A DNA stretch of 64,000 nucleotides from Siphonodentalium dalli (GCA_032622095.1 CP136064.1:8427512-8491511); one strand, 5' to 3'. Shown: positions 47,059 through 58,780, numbered from the stretch's first letter. Notes: generated by a model from the sequence alone, not told the origin. A program made the numbers and translations.

Positions 47059-47380
47059 CTGAAGGGGTCACTCTCACCAAAAAAAGTGCTGAAGGGTACA
47101 CAGGATTTGAAAATGTGCTGAAGGGTACACAGGGTTTGAAATATCATTCTAAATGACGTTTAGTTTTCGTATCTGCCATGATTTCTCTTATAGAATAATT
47201 GTTTACGTACCAATGAACATTAAAATGAACTGAAAACAAACTGCTAATGGACGCCAGACTTTCAGAAACACAGTTTAAGTAACAGTGTTAGTGGCGATCC
47301 CAAACCCTGTGTACCCTTCAGCACATTATGCGAATCCTGTGTACCCTTCAGCACTTTTTTGGTGAGAGTGACCCCTTCAG
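47059..47380. mobile_element. Mutator-like MITE with 11-bp target duplication
   Basis: Inverted termini CTGAAGGGGTCACTCTCACC and the inverse at 47361-47380. The sequence CCAAACTAAAG is duplicated on both sides (47048-47058 and 47381-47391). Subterminal GTGCTGAAGGGTACACAGG repeats occur in both arms. An 11-bp TSD fits Mutator-type elements. Confidence 0.82.
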
Positions 47381-47391
47381 CCAAACTAAAG

Positions 47392-48275
47392 CTAGCAACT
47401 TCCCACGTTTATATATGACAAATATAAATGTTTACATAGGCGCTATATCCCAAAATATCACTGGGGAAATCTTTCGCGCGAACTGTTTCATGCGCTAGCT
47501 ACATGTAGCTAGCTCTTGTCAATAGAAAACATCTCTCGTTTGAATCCAGTCTGTATTCTAGAAAATGGTCTTTAGAGAAGTCTCTTAATTACATTTAAGT
47601 GTATATATTGTGGAAGGCAGCTGAATTAGCTCATTGCATGGTCAAAAATTCAAACTGATAGTCAAAATGACATTTGAAAACATGATGAAGAATATAATCT
47701 TATATGCACTCACTAGTTTTAAAAGAAGAACAAACAAAAAAGGAACAATGAAAACCAAACAACACGTTTGTAGGGAGGGATCCCATATTTATTGTGTGCA
47801 TATTGTATATAAAATGTCCTTTGGCCATTTTGTATATATAATTGCGTTTAGTCTAGTGATGTGAAATCGGTGTTTCCGGTAAAGACCAAATGTGTCTGGA
47901 TTCTGGCCCACAAAACCAACTGACGTAAACGACGTCATGGACCTTGCCATGACGTCTTCGCTGGTTTTCGGTCAGCTAACCAACGAAAATGGTCAAAATG
48001 AAACTAATTCATAAGCCTACATAACATAGGAAATGTTCAGAAAAACTGAAGTTGCTATTTTCATAACCATCCCACTTGGTCCACTTCCGATTCCGTGATT
48101 TCACAATTTGATATTATTGTTCCCACAAGGCTTGGCAAAAGCGGAGCGGAAGTCACGTGATTTTTAACCCATTTTTCTTGTCCGGATTTTCATCGCGTCG
48201 AAATTCTGTTTCATGGTATTGTAAAAATTAATGACGTCATTCACGCCTAAACTTGAAAAGTCGTCTGAAACAAAC
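47392..48275. other. Intron 3, no recognised feature
   Basis: No exon or complete element was recognised. Frames present are short and low complexity. Confidence 0.6.
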
Positions 48276-48413
48276 CTTCTGGAAGTAGACTGTGTCTTCA
48301 ATTTCATTGGTGCAGAAAGTCTTCACTCCGAACTCTTTAGCCATACGTAGGAGTCGATTCTGTGTCGGGCCGACATAAGCGCCTCCCAAATCCACATACT
48401 TGACTTTCTCATT
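48276..48413 (-). CDS. mao: MAO exon 3
   Basis: A 138-nt exon, phase 0, acceptor TCTTACAG (confirmed by similarity) and donor GTTTGT. It encodes [20 protein letters not shown] and continues [13 protein letters not shown] to VYFQK. The [11 protein letters not shown] motif is a hallmark of MAO and contacts the FAD. Human MAO-A has [21 protein letters not shown] piggyBac-like MITE starts 108 bp upstream. Confidence 0.97.
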
Positions 48414-48521
48414 CTGTAAGTTAGAAGAATAAGATATACTGGTAATTAGATATTATATTGTGATCATTTACTCCAGTTCGAAACCCTCAGAAATAAAACC
48501 ATCACAGGATATTAACCCTTT

Positions 48522-48911
48522 ACCCAACAGAAGGGCCCTGTGCCAATGCATTCTCTTATATATGCGAGTCGACCATAGGTCGCCTCGCATATATAAGAGA
48601 ATGCATTGGCTTAACACATTAAAAATTATAAAATTGTTAAAGAATGTAAGAAAAAATGGTAAAAAGTGTTAAAAAAAGATTTTTTTTAGGCCAATGCATT
48701 CTCTTATATATGCGAGGCGACCTATGGTCGACTCGCATATATAAGAGAATGCATTGGCACAGGGCATAACTATAACCATCACAATGTGGTCAATGAGCCG
48801 GTTCCAATGATATCCATATGTGTATGGTTTTATTGAGACAGACCGAAGATATTTTAGGCTGTTGAAGCTTTATTTGGCCGGTTTTGGCCGGATTGTTGGG
48901 TAAAGGGTTAA
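48522..48911 (-). mobile_element. piggyBac-like MITE, CCCTTTACCCAACA family, copy 9
   Basis: TTAA at both ends, inverted orientation, in intron 2 close to exon 3. Confidence 0.92.
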
Positions 48912-49001
48912 AGCTTTATATTGTTCATATCATGTACAATGTATATTAGTATTTTATATACTATTGTAGGTTATTTATTGTATAAAAAGAGGATCTCCAA
49001 T

Positions 49002-49137
49002 GAGTTATGTTGGGATATAAGATTTTATGAATCGAGTTTGATAAATTTGATTCACAACAAGTCATATACATATTGAGAATCAAATTTATAAAAAGGAGTT
49101 TCATAAAATCTTATATCCCAACATAACGAGTTGAAGA
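49002..49137. repeat. Fold-back element of about 135 bp
   Basis: GAGTTATGTTGGGATATAAG and the inverse CTTATATCCCAACATAACGAG pair, with further pairing of AAATTTGATTC arms around the centre. Confidence 0.8.
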
Positions 49138-49732
49138 TCTTGTATATCACATGAAAAAAACTAGAGCTTTAACTTTGCCTTTTTATCAAACCAAATCCTT
49201 AACAAAAGCTTTAAAATGCACACGTTGCCATTGTTGGCTGAGACGCTTCACAAACGTATACGACAGTATTGCATGTTCGAGTTTCCGACGGAAAATATAG
49301 TCCCCCAAATTGCCTCTGTTTTTGTGTCTATTTTTGTTAGTGCAATGAAGTTGGACAATAATTTAACTTTAATAAACAAAGCAATCATTTTGCATTGCCT
49401 GGTGTTGTTGCCATGTGCGCCTTTACGAAATAGGATTAATTCACCTGATTGAATGTAAAGTCATTTGTTGTCGCGCTGCCAAGTTGGCAGGAAGCCCACG
49501 CTTATTATTCACTAGTGAGAGATAAGAAAATATCGAATGGATTTTTCAATGATATTATAGGGGTTTCATGTGATAAATAGTATTATTACATGATCCGACC
49601 CTTATTCCATTCATTAAACCCATTATATAATAATAATATACAACAGTCATTGTATAACAGGAAATAGTGCCAGGTACCATATACATAAATGTATTATTTT
49701 GCACAAACGTGACATTTGACTCCTGGCTTTAT

Positions 49733-49905
49733 GTCTGTTTACTTCTGTGCACTACGTACATGAACACTAAATCGATGTTTGTGACTATCGTCTGTTTACT
49801 TCTGTGCACTACGTACATGAACACTAAATCGATGTTAGAGACTGTTGTCTGTTTACTTCTGTGCACTACGTACATGAACACTAAATCGATGTTTGGGACT
49901 ATTGT
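49733..49905. repeat. 57-bp tandem repeat, three copies
   Basis: Unit GTCTGTTTACTTCTGTGCAC then TACGTACATGAACACTAAAT. 57 is divisible by three, giving a repetitive frame that is not considered a gene. Confidence 0.9.
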
Positions 49906-49970
49906 TCATTTAGTTTAAACAAATAATTCATTAAATTTATGCCAATATATGTCAATGAGTCTTATTATCT

Positions 49971-50106
49971 GGGACAATGTATAGTTACGTGAAACATCAT
50001 CGCAGGGACAATGTATAGTTACGTGAAACATCATCGCAGGGACAATGTATAGTTACGTGAAACATCATCGCAGGGACAATGTATAGTTACGTGAAACATC
50101 ATCGCA
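49971..50106. repeat. 34-bp tandem repeat, four copies
   Basis: Unit GGGACAATGTATAGTTACGT followed by GAAACATCATCGCA, near identical copies. Confidence 0.95.
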
Positions 50107-50176
50107 GGCTGCAGTTAGTTTCATGTCCCATTTATTGATTAACCCTTTGAGTGCCAGGGGCCGATCTCATCGTTCA

Positions 50177-50421
50177 TTAACCCTTTGAGTGCCGGGACCC
50201 GATCTCATCGGCCCTAAACCTACAAAATAAGTCTGTTAAAGAATATAAGAATAAATTATTAAAATTGTAAAAAATTGTGTAAAAAAAAAAAAAAATTGTT
50301 AGGCCAATGCATTCTCTTATATATGCGAGGCGACCTATGGTCGACTCGCATATATAAGAGAATGCATTGGCACAGGGTATATGGGTTGATACAAAAATCG
50401 ACCTGGCACTCAAAGGGTTAA
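50177..50421. mobile_element. TTAA MITE, CCCTTTGAGTGCC family, copy 1
   Basis: Bounded by TTAACCCTTTGAGTGCC and GGCACTCAAAGGGTTAA. It holds one CAATGCATTCTCTTATATA hairpin shared with the CCCTTTACCC family, so the families swapped or share modules. Confidence 0.88.
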
Positions 50422-51390
50422 AGTATGTTTTATGGAGGTAGAGGATCAAGTAATTAATCTACAACTCGTCCCAGTTTATAGCAAAATTTTCAAAAATTGC
50501 CCAGTAAATTTACATTGCCAAAGGCTCGGTTCAGACCTAATTTACTGGACTTGTTTTGTAAATTTCCATATAAACTGGGGACTCGAGTATTTAACCAATA
50601 GATCCAGCATGTACCCAGAATAAAAGAACTACATCAGAGCAAAAGCCTATGTTAAATAAGATTTTGACTGTTGTTGTTGTAACTGGAGGTCTGGAACCAT
50701 CAGTACATCTTTAATAAACACAATGAAATGCACACTTTAATATGGTGATAGCCATATACCTCAAATCATGTTAGGCGGAAAGCGGAAACCATTACAGAAA
50801 AGCAATTGTGGGTGATACAATGATATAAATTATGGTGTAATTGATTTTCACCCCGACAATAATAGGTTTGTGTTTGCGATACAATCTCTTGTGAGTTAAC
50901 TGAGCAATACTTCATAAATGTCAATGACCTCGTGTAGTACAGAATCTTCAAACAGAGTATCCAGTGCTCATTTAACCTCTTTAATGCTAAATGATGTCTT
51001 GTGCTGGGCCTTTGATGTTATGGTTATTTCCAAAGGTAAAAATAAAATGAGAATATTATGAGAAACCCTAAAACTGACTCTGCTGAAAGCCTATAATCAT
51101 TCAGAACATTATCAACTGTTTCAAACTTTGAGATACAATGGCTCTGATGCGCCAATCTCTCGAATTACAATTATGAATAAGGGCCAAATGCTAATGTGTT
51201 GAAGTAGGTCTGTACTCCTCACTCAGAATGGACATGAAGCACACAGTGTGACACTCAGTTAATACCAATAATGGAAAGAGAATATGAAGTTAGATGGGGT
51301 GTCACCCAACCACTACTATTTATGTAATGCCCAGGTCATAGGCACCCCTAACCATTATACCGAACCTAACCCTAACCCTTATACATGTAC
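50422..51390. other. Intron 2, no recognised feature
   Basis: No exon, element or repeat could be supported in this roughly 970-bp stretch. Confidence 0.55.
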
Positions 51391-51564
51391 ATGTAGAGAT
51401 CCTCGCAAATATAAGAGAATGCATTTAGCTTGACAGCTAGTGCATTCTCTTATATATGCGAGGCTCCTTACATGTATATGAGATTCACATATATAAGAGA
51501 ATGCACTGGCACATGATCTTTAATGCTGCACCAATGCAGGTCCCATCATGAATCTCAGGGTTAA
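51391..51564. mobile_element. Degraded TTAA hairpin MITE
   Basis: Contains hairpin arms GTGCATTCTCTTATATATGC and ACATATATAAGAGAATGCAC and ends CTCAGGGTTAA. The left end is missing. Confidence 0.65.
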
Positions 51565-51709
51565 CACATGAGAAGCTGCCCCTCATGATCTTTACCATGG
51601 GGGATATAGACATTTTAGCTGTCAAATGTGCCCTTTTGTGGCTCGCAGATCTGTAATATTATCCTTTAAATGCTTTGAAGCCACATGGAGGTTTGGAGCT
51701 CGTTATAAA

Positions 51710-52153
51710 CAAGCCTTGAAATAGAGTGTCTGAAATTTACAGAATGAGGTCCCCAGAGGGTTAATGTAGTGGCGCTATCCTACACGGTGGGCTAGCATCA
51801 CCAAATACACCCCCTGGGACCTCATTCTGCAAAGGCCTCAACTACTATGGGAGACCTGGGATCAGATTGAAGTTCCCCAGTTTAAGTTGGTGATGTTCAC
51901 CCATTAGTCACCTTGATTATAAATGCATTTTATCTTCTGCAAATTAGGGGATATAGAAACTGAACAGAAGGGAAAACGTATCTAAAAACAATAGTAATTT
52001 GAGACTAGACTTCCCAGAAGATGAGGCCTAAGCAGAATGAGGTCCCCAGAAGGCGAATTTAGTGATGCTAGCCCACTGTGTGGAGTAGCGTCACAAAATT
52101 CAGCCTCTGGTGACCTCATTCTGCAAATTACAGACACACCATTTCATGACTTG
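51710..52153. mobile_element. GCAGAATGAGGT palindromic element, long form
   Basis: Bounded by CAAGCCTTGAAATAGAGTGT and the inverse with CACCATTTCATGACTTG. It has two small palindromes plus a longer middle than other copies, related to the cluster at 41690-42600. Confidence 0.75.
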
Positions 52154-52246
52154 CATCTACATGTATAATACACCCCAGTACCGGTATGTCAATAAATATA
52201 TGAAATACATATGTATGGACTTTATATATGCCACGGAAAGACTTAT

Positions 52247-52528
52247 TTAACCCTTCCATGACTGGAGATTCCTGAAATTTTGCGAAAACCCTGGGCCAAT
52301 TCATCCTCTTTAATATTCTAGTATATGGGAGTCTCACATAGGGAGCCTCGCATACACATGTATATAAGAGAATACATTGGCCTAACAATATTTGCCTTGA
52401 CATTGTAAGCCAGTGCATTCTTTTTATAAATGTGAGGCTTCTGATGAGACACTCCATTTTATAAGAGAAAGCACTGGCACACAATCTTTAATGCTGCACA
52501 AGCATAGCTCCCATATTGAAAGGGTTGT
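52247..52528. mobile_element. TTAA hairpin MITE, GGAGCTTCCTGAAATTT subfamily
   Basis: Starts TTAACCCTTCCATGACTGGA, has two CATTCTCTTATATA-type hairpins, and ends GAAAGGGTTG with decayed TTAA. Confidence 0.75.
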
Positions 52529-52557
52529 CATAGAATTTAGAAAAATCGGAACACAAT

Positions 52558-52811
52558 CAAGCCTTGAAATAGTGTGTCTGTCATTTGCAGAATGAGGTCC
52601 CCAGAGGGTGAATTTAGTGATGCTACCCTGCATAGTAGGCTAGCATCACCAAATTCACCCTCTGGGAACCTCATTATGCCGAGGTGTAAGCAGAATGAGG
52701 TACCCAGAGGGTGAATTTGGTGATGCTAGCCCGCTATGCGGGGTAGCATCACTAAATTCACCCTCTGGGGACCTCATTCTGCAAATGACAGACACGCTAT
52801 TTCAAAGCTTG
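52558..52811. mobile_element. GCAGAATGAGGT palindromic MITE
   Basis: Bounded by CAAGCCTTGAAATAGTGTGT and CTATTTCAAAGCTTG; same layout as the copy at 11994. Confidence 0.8.
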
Positions 52812-53056
52812 AACACAATTAAGGTTGTTTGAGATCATTATATTCGCGATATGGTGAAAATAAAGACTGTTCGTCTGATTTCTGTTGTAAAGTTGAGAAT
52901 TTAACAGCTGTAATTCTGGTAAGTTTTATCCAAGAAAATAAAGCGGCATAAAGCCTGAATGGTGTAATTTTGTGGATTTATAGCCCTATATTGATCTTTA
53001 TGCCTTAGCTCAACTGATAACCGACATCAGTTAACAGGGCTGCACCTGGAAATGCC

Positions 53057-53524
53057 TTAACCCTTTCAGTGCCAGGGGCCGATCTCATCGGCCCTAATTT
53101 ACGGTCTGTAAAATCGGCCCTAAAAAGATTATAAATTTTTTTTTTTTAAATTTAAAAAAATTTAAGATTTGTTTGGGTTGAATTTTTTTTGGGTATGCTT
53201 AAGCATGCTATAGCGAATTTAAAAACAAACTGGATAAAACCTTAGGGGCATGTTATAACTCAAAACTATCACCAAGTATTCATAGTAATAATTTTGATGC
53301 CCATGAAAAACGTAAGATTCCCTGGCACTAAACCTACAAAATAAGTATGTTAAAGAATATAAGAACAAATTATTAAAATTGTAAAAAATTGTAAAAAATA
53401 ATAACAAATGATGAAAAATTCTTAGGCCAATGCATTCTCTTATATATGTGCATATATAAGAGAATGCATTGGCACAGGGTATATGGGTTGATACAAAAAT
53501 CGGACCTGGCACTCGAAGGGTTAA
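53057..53524. mobile_element. TTAA MITE, CCCTTTGAGTGCC family, copy 2
   Basis: Bounded by TTAACCCTTTCAGTGCCAGG and CCTGGCACTCGAAGGGTTAA. It lies only 49 nt downstream of the exon 2 donor. Confidence 0.82.
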
Positions 53525-53573
53525 TGTGTTTACAATCTTTTTGCACAAGTACATGACGGAGGAGATATCTTAC

Positions 53574-53668
53574 CTCTATTGTATATGTTCTGCCTCCAAC
53601 ACGATCCCTAGCTTCTAGTACTATGGCATCAAGTCCCTGCTCACACAACAGTTTAGTGGCCGATAAAC
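53574..53668 (-). CDS. mao: MAO exon 2
   Basis: A 95-nt exon, acceptor TTTTCAG and donor GTAAGA. GT completes the Gly codon begun in exon 1, followed by [20 protein letters not shown] and [11 protein letters not shown]. This is the helix and second strand of the FAD Rossmann fold: the E of [11 protein letters not shown] binds the ribose, and RVGGRTYT is the amine-oxidase signature. Human MAO-A has [20 protein letters not shown]. Confidence 0.97.
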
Positions 53669-53822
53669 CTGAAAACATATGTTGAATACAGTCCTTCCCA
53701 TGAGGAAAACTCAGCGAGAGCACTTATTTGCTCTCGCAAATCAGAAGGCAGGTGTAATTGTGCCCTTGATATTATCGTAAGTTGGGTTTTTCTCAAACAT
53801 AATGTCATTATGTCCAGTAACC

Positions 53823-54015
53823 TATAGTAATGCCCTAAATAATCGACTCCTTAACCACAGCATAATTATGGGTAACTTTTCAGGATTTAGTCGGAAATAT
53901 GGCTCAGTGAGAGCTTTTCGATGAATGGCAACAAGCCATATTTCCGACTAAATCCTTAAAAGTTACCAATAATTCTGCTGTGGTTAAGGAGTCAATTATT
54001 TAGGGCATTACTGTA
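53823..54015. mobile_element. CAGTAATGC palindromic MITE
   Basis: TA-bounded (TATAGTAATGCCCTAAATAA to GGGCATTACTGTA), with a shortened centre. Confidence 0.8.
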
Positions 54016-54721
54016 TGTCCAGAACTTTACACTTTCACATGCCCATAATTTAACTGAGATTGGAAATGTTTTAAATATACATTCAAATAGTTCAATATTG
54101 AATCAACGATACAGTGACCATTAACATTTTGACAAGAGGGATGACTGCGAATTTTAGTACCAGTAAATTAAAAATTGCGTGTGCATACGGATGCGAGAGC
54201 AATCTCTCCCGTCTGGGCTGTCTCCTGGGAAGTCAGGGAAGGACTGTGAATATATGAATTATGTAGTGCTGGGTGGTGGTAATTTTGGTACTCTCAAGGT
54301 CAAAATAAGCATATGGTGCAAAATATGTGGTGGACAAAAGCCAATAAGAGTACTGGGCGGAATCAACATGGAAGTCTATCTAGTGAAAGATTAATTATGC
54401 ACTCATCAGTGACAGTGTTTGCGCTAGGACCGAAAAATTGTCTGGCCAAAAAAGTGCCCAAATGAAATTTTTAGTGGCCAAATACAAAAAAAAATAGCCA
54501 AATATTTTTTGGCCAAATAAAAAAACCTTTGGCTAAATTAAATCCTCATTTTCTGGGCTCACAATTGATGACATTCATACTTAACCAATGCAGACGTTCA
54601 TACTCAAATATAAATTTTCATGTGATGAATGAATACATGCCAGCCAATTTCTTAATTTATTTTATAACCCAACAAGACAGATCGAAAATCGCCGTTATAT
54701 GACAATATACATGTACATGTA

Positions 54722-55192
54722 TCTGGCTAATACTCGTAGAGATCATATTTCACCAATACAAAACCTTGGAACTTTTTGAAGTTTTGACCGGAAGCCATAT
54801 AAAGTCGAAACAGTAATGCGGGGAATATATTTCTTAATTATTATCTGTTCCTTAATAATGTATTTCACTGTAGCTGAAGGTCCCAACTCAAAATTGCATG
54901 CTTTACTGTGAATTTTCAGATCCAATATCACAATAAACATTGAATTAATTACCCATGAGAAATTCCATAATTGTAAGCGACTCAAAACCAAATCGCTCAC
55001 AGTTACTTAAATCATGAAGTTTTGAGTTTGGACTTTCTCCTTCAGTGAATTACATTATTAAGGGACAGATAATATATAACTAAGAAATGTATTCCCCACG
55101 TTAGTTTGTCAACTTCATAAGGTTCCTGGTCAAAACTTCAAAAAGTTCCCAGGTTTAGTGCTGATGGAATATGGTCTCTACAGGCGTTAGCC
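54722..55192. repeat. Fold-back element of about 470 bp
   Basis: CTGGCTAATACTCGTAGAGA and AACTTTTTGAAGTTTTGAC recur in inverse as GTCAAAACTTCAAAAAGTT and TCTCTACAGGCGTTAGCCAG. Arm divergence is moderate. Confidence 0.75.
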
Positions 55193-55692
55193 AGAGTAGA
55201 GATTCATAGCAAGGTCTAGAAAATATCTTGAGAGTATAGGATAACATGATTGGTCTTCTGGGAGAGGGGAATATGATTTATATTTTAATGTAAAAAGTTG
55301 ATGAAAATATAATAAATATAAATTATATAGATATGAGATTTCTATTTGTCTTCCCCTCGTATTCAATAATAAAATAACGAATTATGACTACATGTACATG
55401 TATACACGCTCACCCCAAAACACCAGGTGGTGTCCACTTCAACTTAAGTAAACTCACTCAGTCAATGTATCATTCCTGTTATTTGGAGCATGGTGTATGA
55501 CATTCATGTTGTCCTCCATATGGGAATTTTAGAAAGGTGATGAAATAATATAAAGACACCTCAAGATAATGGGATAGAACTTTCAATGGTTTATTCCCAC
55601 CAAAACATATTCAGCCAGTTTACAATCGCACTGTATTGCATATTTCAACATAATCCTATACCAGTTTATAATAGTACTAGTACCGGTGTAAC

Positions 55693-56484
55693 AGTTTATC
55701 TCCCCCCCCCGCCCTGATCATCTTCCCCCCGCCTGAATTTTACATACCTTAACATCTATTGGCGTGATAGTCTCATTTTATCATTCACAATGACTGTGTG
55801 ACTAAGAAAAACTATCATTGGTGGCAAGGAAGCATGTCTTTTCTTCGGCAGAGACATTATCGTTCCGATTTTTTTTTATTGAAAATGACCCAGTTTATCT
55901 CCCCCCCCCCCCCCCCCCCCCCCCCCCGCCTGAATTATTTTTACCTCAGCATCTAATGGCGAGTTAGTCTCATTTTATCGTTCACTATCACTATGTGACT
56001 AAGAAAAACTATCATAGGTGACAAGGAAGCATGATTTTTCTGTAAAAGAGACAATAATTATAGTTCGGAGAATTTTCATTGGAATTTACCTAGTTTATTT
56101 CCACCCCCCCCCCCCCACCTGGATTTTCCATACCTTAACATCTATTGGCAAGAAAGTCTCATTTTATCATTCACTATGACTACATTGTATGTGACTTAGA
56201 AAAACTATCATTGGTGGCAAGGAAGCATGTCTTTTCTTCGGCAGAGACATTATTGTTCAGTTTTTTTTTATTGAAAATGACCCAGTTTATCTCCCCCCCC
56301 CCCCCCCCTCCCCCCTGAATTATTTTTACCTCAACATCTAATGGCGAGTTAGTCTCATTTTATCGTTCACTATCACTATGTGACTAAGAAAAACTATCAT
56401 AGGTGACAAGGAAGCATGATTTTTCTGTAAAAGAGACAATAATTATAGTTCGGAGAATTTTCATTGGAATTTACCTAGTTTATC

Positions 56485-56518
<34 letters not shown>

Positions 56519-56520
56519 TG
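55693..56520. repeat. Tandem repeat of about 195 bp with poly-C tracts
   Basis: About four units, each starting AGTTTATCTCCCCCCC and containing ATGGCGAGTTAGTCTCATTT and ACTAAGAAAAACTATCATAG. Units alternate between two types (1 like 3, 2 like 4), so a two-unit block was duplicated. C tracts vary from about 9 to over 30. Confidence 0.9.
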
Positions 56521-56708
56521 GTTATCAGATTATATTTTCAGCAAAAAGTTGAATCTTTCAGTCAAGCTTCTGGAAATAAATTCATTTTTAATACTACTAG
56601 CCACTATGGAGAGACAACTTATAATGTATTCTGATGTACCAGTATTTGTTTTATTCCTCAGTTTTTGTTCCAATAACTACAAAATTACCGGTAGTGTTAT
56701 AAAGAGTA

Positions 56709-56765
56709 TTCCGGATGCCGTCTCTCTGTCATGCCAGAGTCTGTTTTAAGCTGGATGCCGGATTC
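56709..56765. mobile_element. Right-end fragment of the CCGGATGCCG transposon
   Basis: GTATTCCGGATGCCGTCTCT to GCTGGATGCCGGATTC matches the right subterminal region of the element at 25420-27874. Confidence 0.6.
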
Positions 56766-57177
56766 CAGGTGAGGGGAGGGGAGGGTTCATTAGTTAGAAA
56801 CAGCTGTGGTGTAAAGTAAAGCATGTTACAATACATTTCTATACATACATTCTTTCTCACAAAAATAAGTGATAAAAGTAAACTGTCACACTCCTGCCTA
56901 CATGTACTGTATGCCGCTGCCATGGCACGCAAATTGCAAGTCACACAGTGTCCCATTTAATGCAGACGTTTTTATTTGTTTGACAGAATGACACAACCAT
57001 GCTGCTATCCACACTTATCAGAATGCAGAACCATGAACGAAGCATTGATAGTACGGATTGCGGTGATCGCTTCTGCAGACTGCGTCATGCACGGTGAAAA
57101 TAACGAAACAATTGCTTCGATCTATGATCAAACGCATCAATTTCATGTGTTGTTGCATAAAATATTGCAGTACCCAC

Positions 57178-57226
57178 CACTCAGTCCAGCTCCAACGACA
57201 ATAACGTCCACTTTTCGACTCGTCAT
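57178..57226 (-). CDS. mao: MAO exon 1, start codon and FAD-binding Gly motif
   Basis: 49 coding nt: ATG at 57226 then MTSRKVDVIVVGAGLS plus the first base of Gly, donor GTGGGT in phase 1. VIVVGAGLSG is the dinucleotide-binding GxGxxG loop. Human MAO has FDVVVIGGGISG with the same intron position. An in-frame TAG at 57251-57253, 27 nt upstream, makes this ATG the only start in the local frame. Exons 1 to 6x sum to 621 nt, 207 codons, one more than the human MAO-B numbering at Gln206. Confidence 0.92.
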
Positions 57227-58236
57227 GCCGAATTTTAGTCCCGCGACCAGCTACTAAGTCCACACACGACCGACGAAAAGTAGAAAATCAGCTGGGTGTA
57301 TTGGCATTTATCCTGATCACGTGACCATGCTAGGATAGCACATGACCTTGCTGTCCATGCCGCCAGTGAAAGATGCGACAGTGTAGCAATTACCGTTAGG
57401 CGGGCACTGATTGTGGTCTGTAAATACACACTGATAGCTGTAGGCTGCGTGGCATAATTTGTGAACACACACGTTGGGAACATGCTGCGTGACAGAAGTA
57501 ATGGGCACACTATTGCTTTGACTCACAACCTGCCGCAAGCTGAGACGTTTCTAAAGAATCACGTGTATGTGTGTTTTATTGATTGATTGATTGATTTGAT
57601 TGATGATTTATTTTTGATATAAAGACATACACGTATATTGTTTTAACAGGTTACAAATATAATAAATTACAAGCAAATAAAAAGGAGTTTTTAACATAAT
57701 TTCAGTTGTTAGGCTATATAAGAAATCGCAAATTTTGAAACAAAAATGAGGCTGTAAAGAAGTCAAAGTGAATACCAATGGAATGATGGCTGAAATTTAG
57801 AAAAAAAATCGTAGATTACATGTACGGCTAGATATCGGGGATGGCACAAAAAGCACTCGAAGGCTTAATTCCATTGTGGTCCCCTGATATGTTACCGGCC
57901 ACGAGGCACCAAGTATCCCAAGTTTGCGACATGTGTGAAAAGAGTGATATTGTGCTCGTCAGCGATGTATATATATACCTCATTTACGTCCATGTGCTCG
58001 TGTTTGTCAGAAATAATGATGCCGCGACCATTATAGGTTCATAATTAGGCAAGTAGGCCTACTCCAATTAATAAGCGAGCCTTATTGGTGCTATCGCCAG
58101 TTCGTCACAGAAAGACACGGGCATCTGACCCCGCGTTCCATGTCTTTCGTCAGCATGCATATGTCAAGGACTTTAAATTATAGGAAATATATATAGGACT
58201 ATAGGCCCTGTCTATGGGAGGCCAAATTCACATTTA
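57227..58236. other. 5' flank of MAO; Cys-rich open frame
   Basis: The putative 5' UTR and promoter of MAO lie here on the minus strand; no TATA box is evident. At 57317-57538 (minus) a frame reads CVHKLCHAAYSYQCVFTDHN, then QCPPNGNC, and ends in a stop. Six Cys within about 50 residues look like part of a secreted domain, but there is no signal peptide or family match. A GATT microsatellite lies at 57573-57600. Confidence 0.4.
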
Positions 58237-58500
58237 ATAATGAATTGCGCTTAAGTGCAATTGATTGCGCTTAAGTGCAATTGATTGCGCTTAAGTGCAA
58301 TTGATTACAATATGTGGTATTTGCGCTTAAGCGCAATCAATTGCGCTTAAGCGCAAATACCACATATTGTGCTTAAGCGCAAATAGGGCATTTACGCTTA
58401 AGCGTAATTAATTACCCTTAAGCGCAATTAATTGCGCTTAAGTGCAATCAATTGCGCTTAAGCGCAATCAATTGCCCTTAAGCATAATTGTGACTACTAT
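58237..58500. repeat. Palindromic GCGCTTAAGCGC repeat array, first block
   Basis: Units of about 16-20 bp of ATTGCGCTTAAGCGCAAT type; each contains a 12-bp perfect or near-perfect palindrome. Variants replace GCGC with GTGC or CCC. Confidence 0.92.
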
Positions 58501-58780
58501 CTAACCTACCCATAAACTATCAGCATGACCTGGTGTATCACCTAGCAACACAAGATGAGCATTGGGCTAATTTTGACCTGTACTCAACAGTCAACTGTGA
58601 GTATGTGTTCAACAAGGAGAATCCCTAATTACATATTATCAGCATCCCTCTATCCAAAGAATTGATGTCGCCTTCCCGGAACTCTTAGTAATTTTTTGTA
58701 TGATGTTTTTAATGTATTTTTGCACAGATTTTAGCCTATACATGCATGCGGTGTCACTGCATGAGGGCTTTCTTACCTCA

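Noticed and set aside
51366-51380. Telomere-like CCTAACCCTAACCC
   Set aside because: Only two short units; too short to be an interstitial telomere array.
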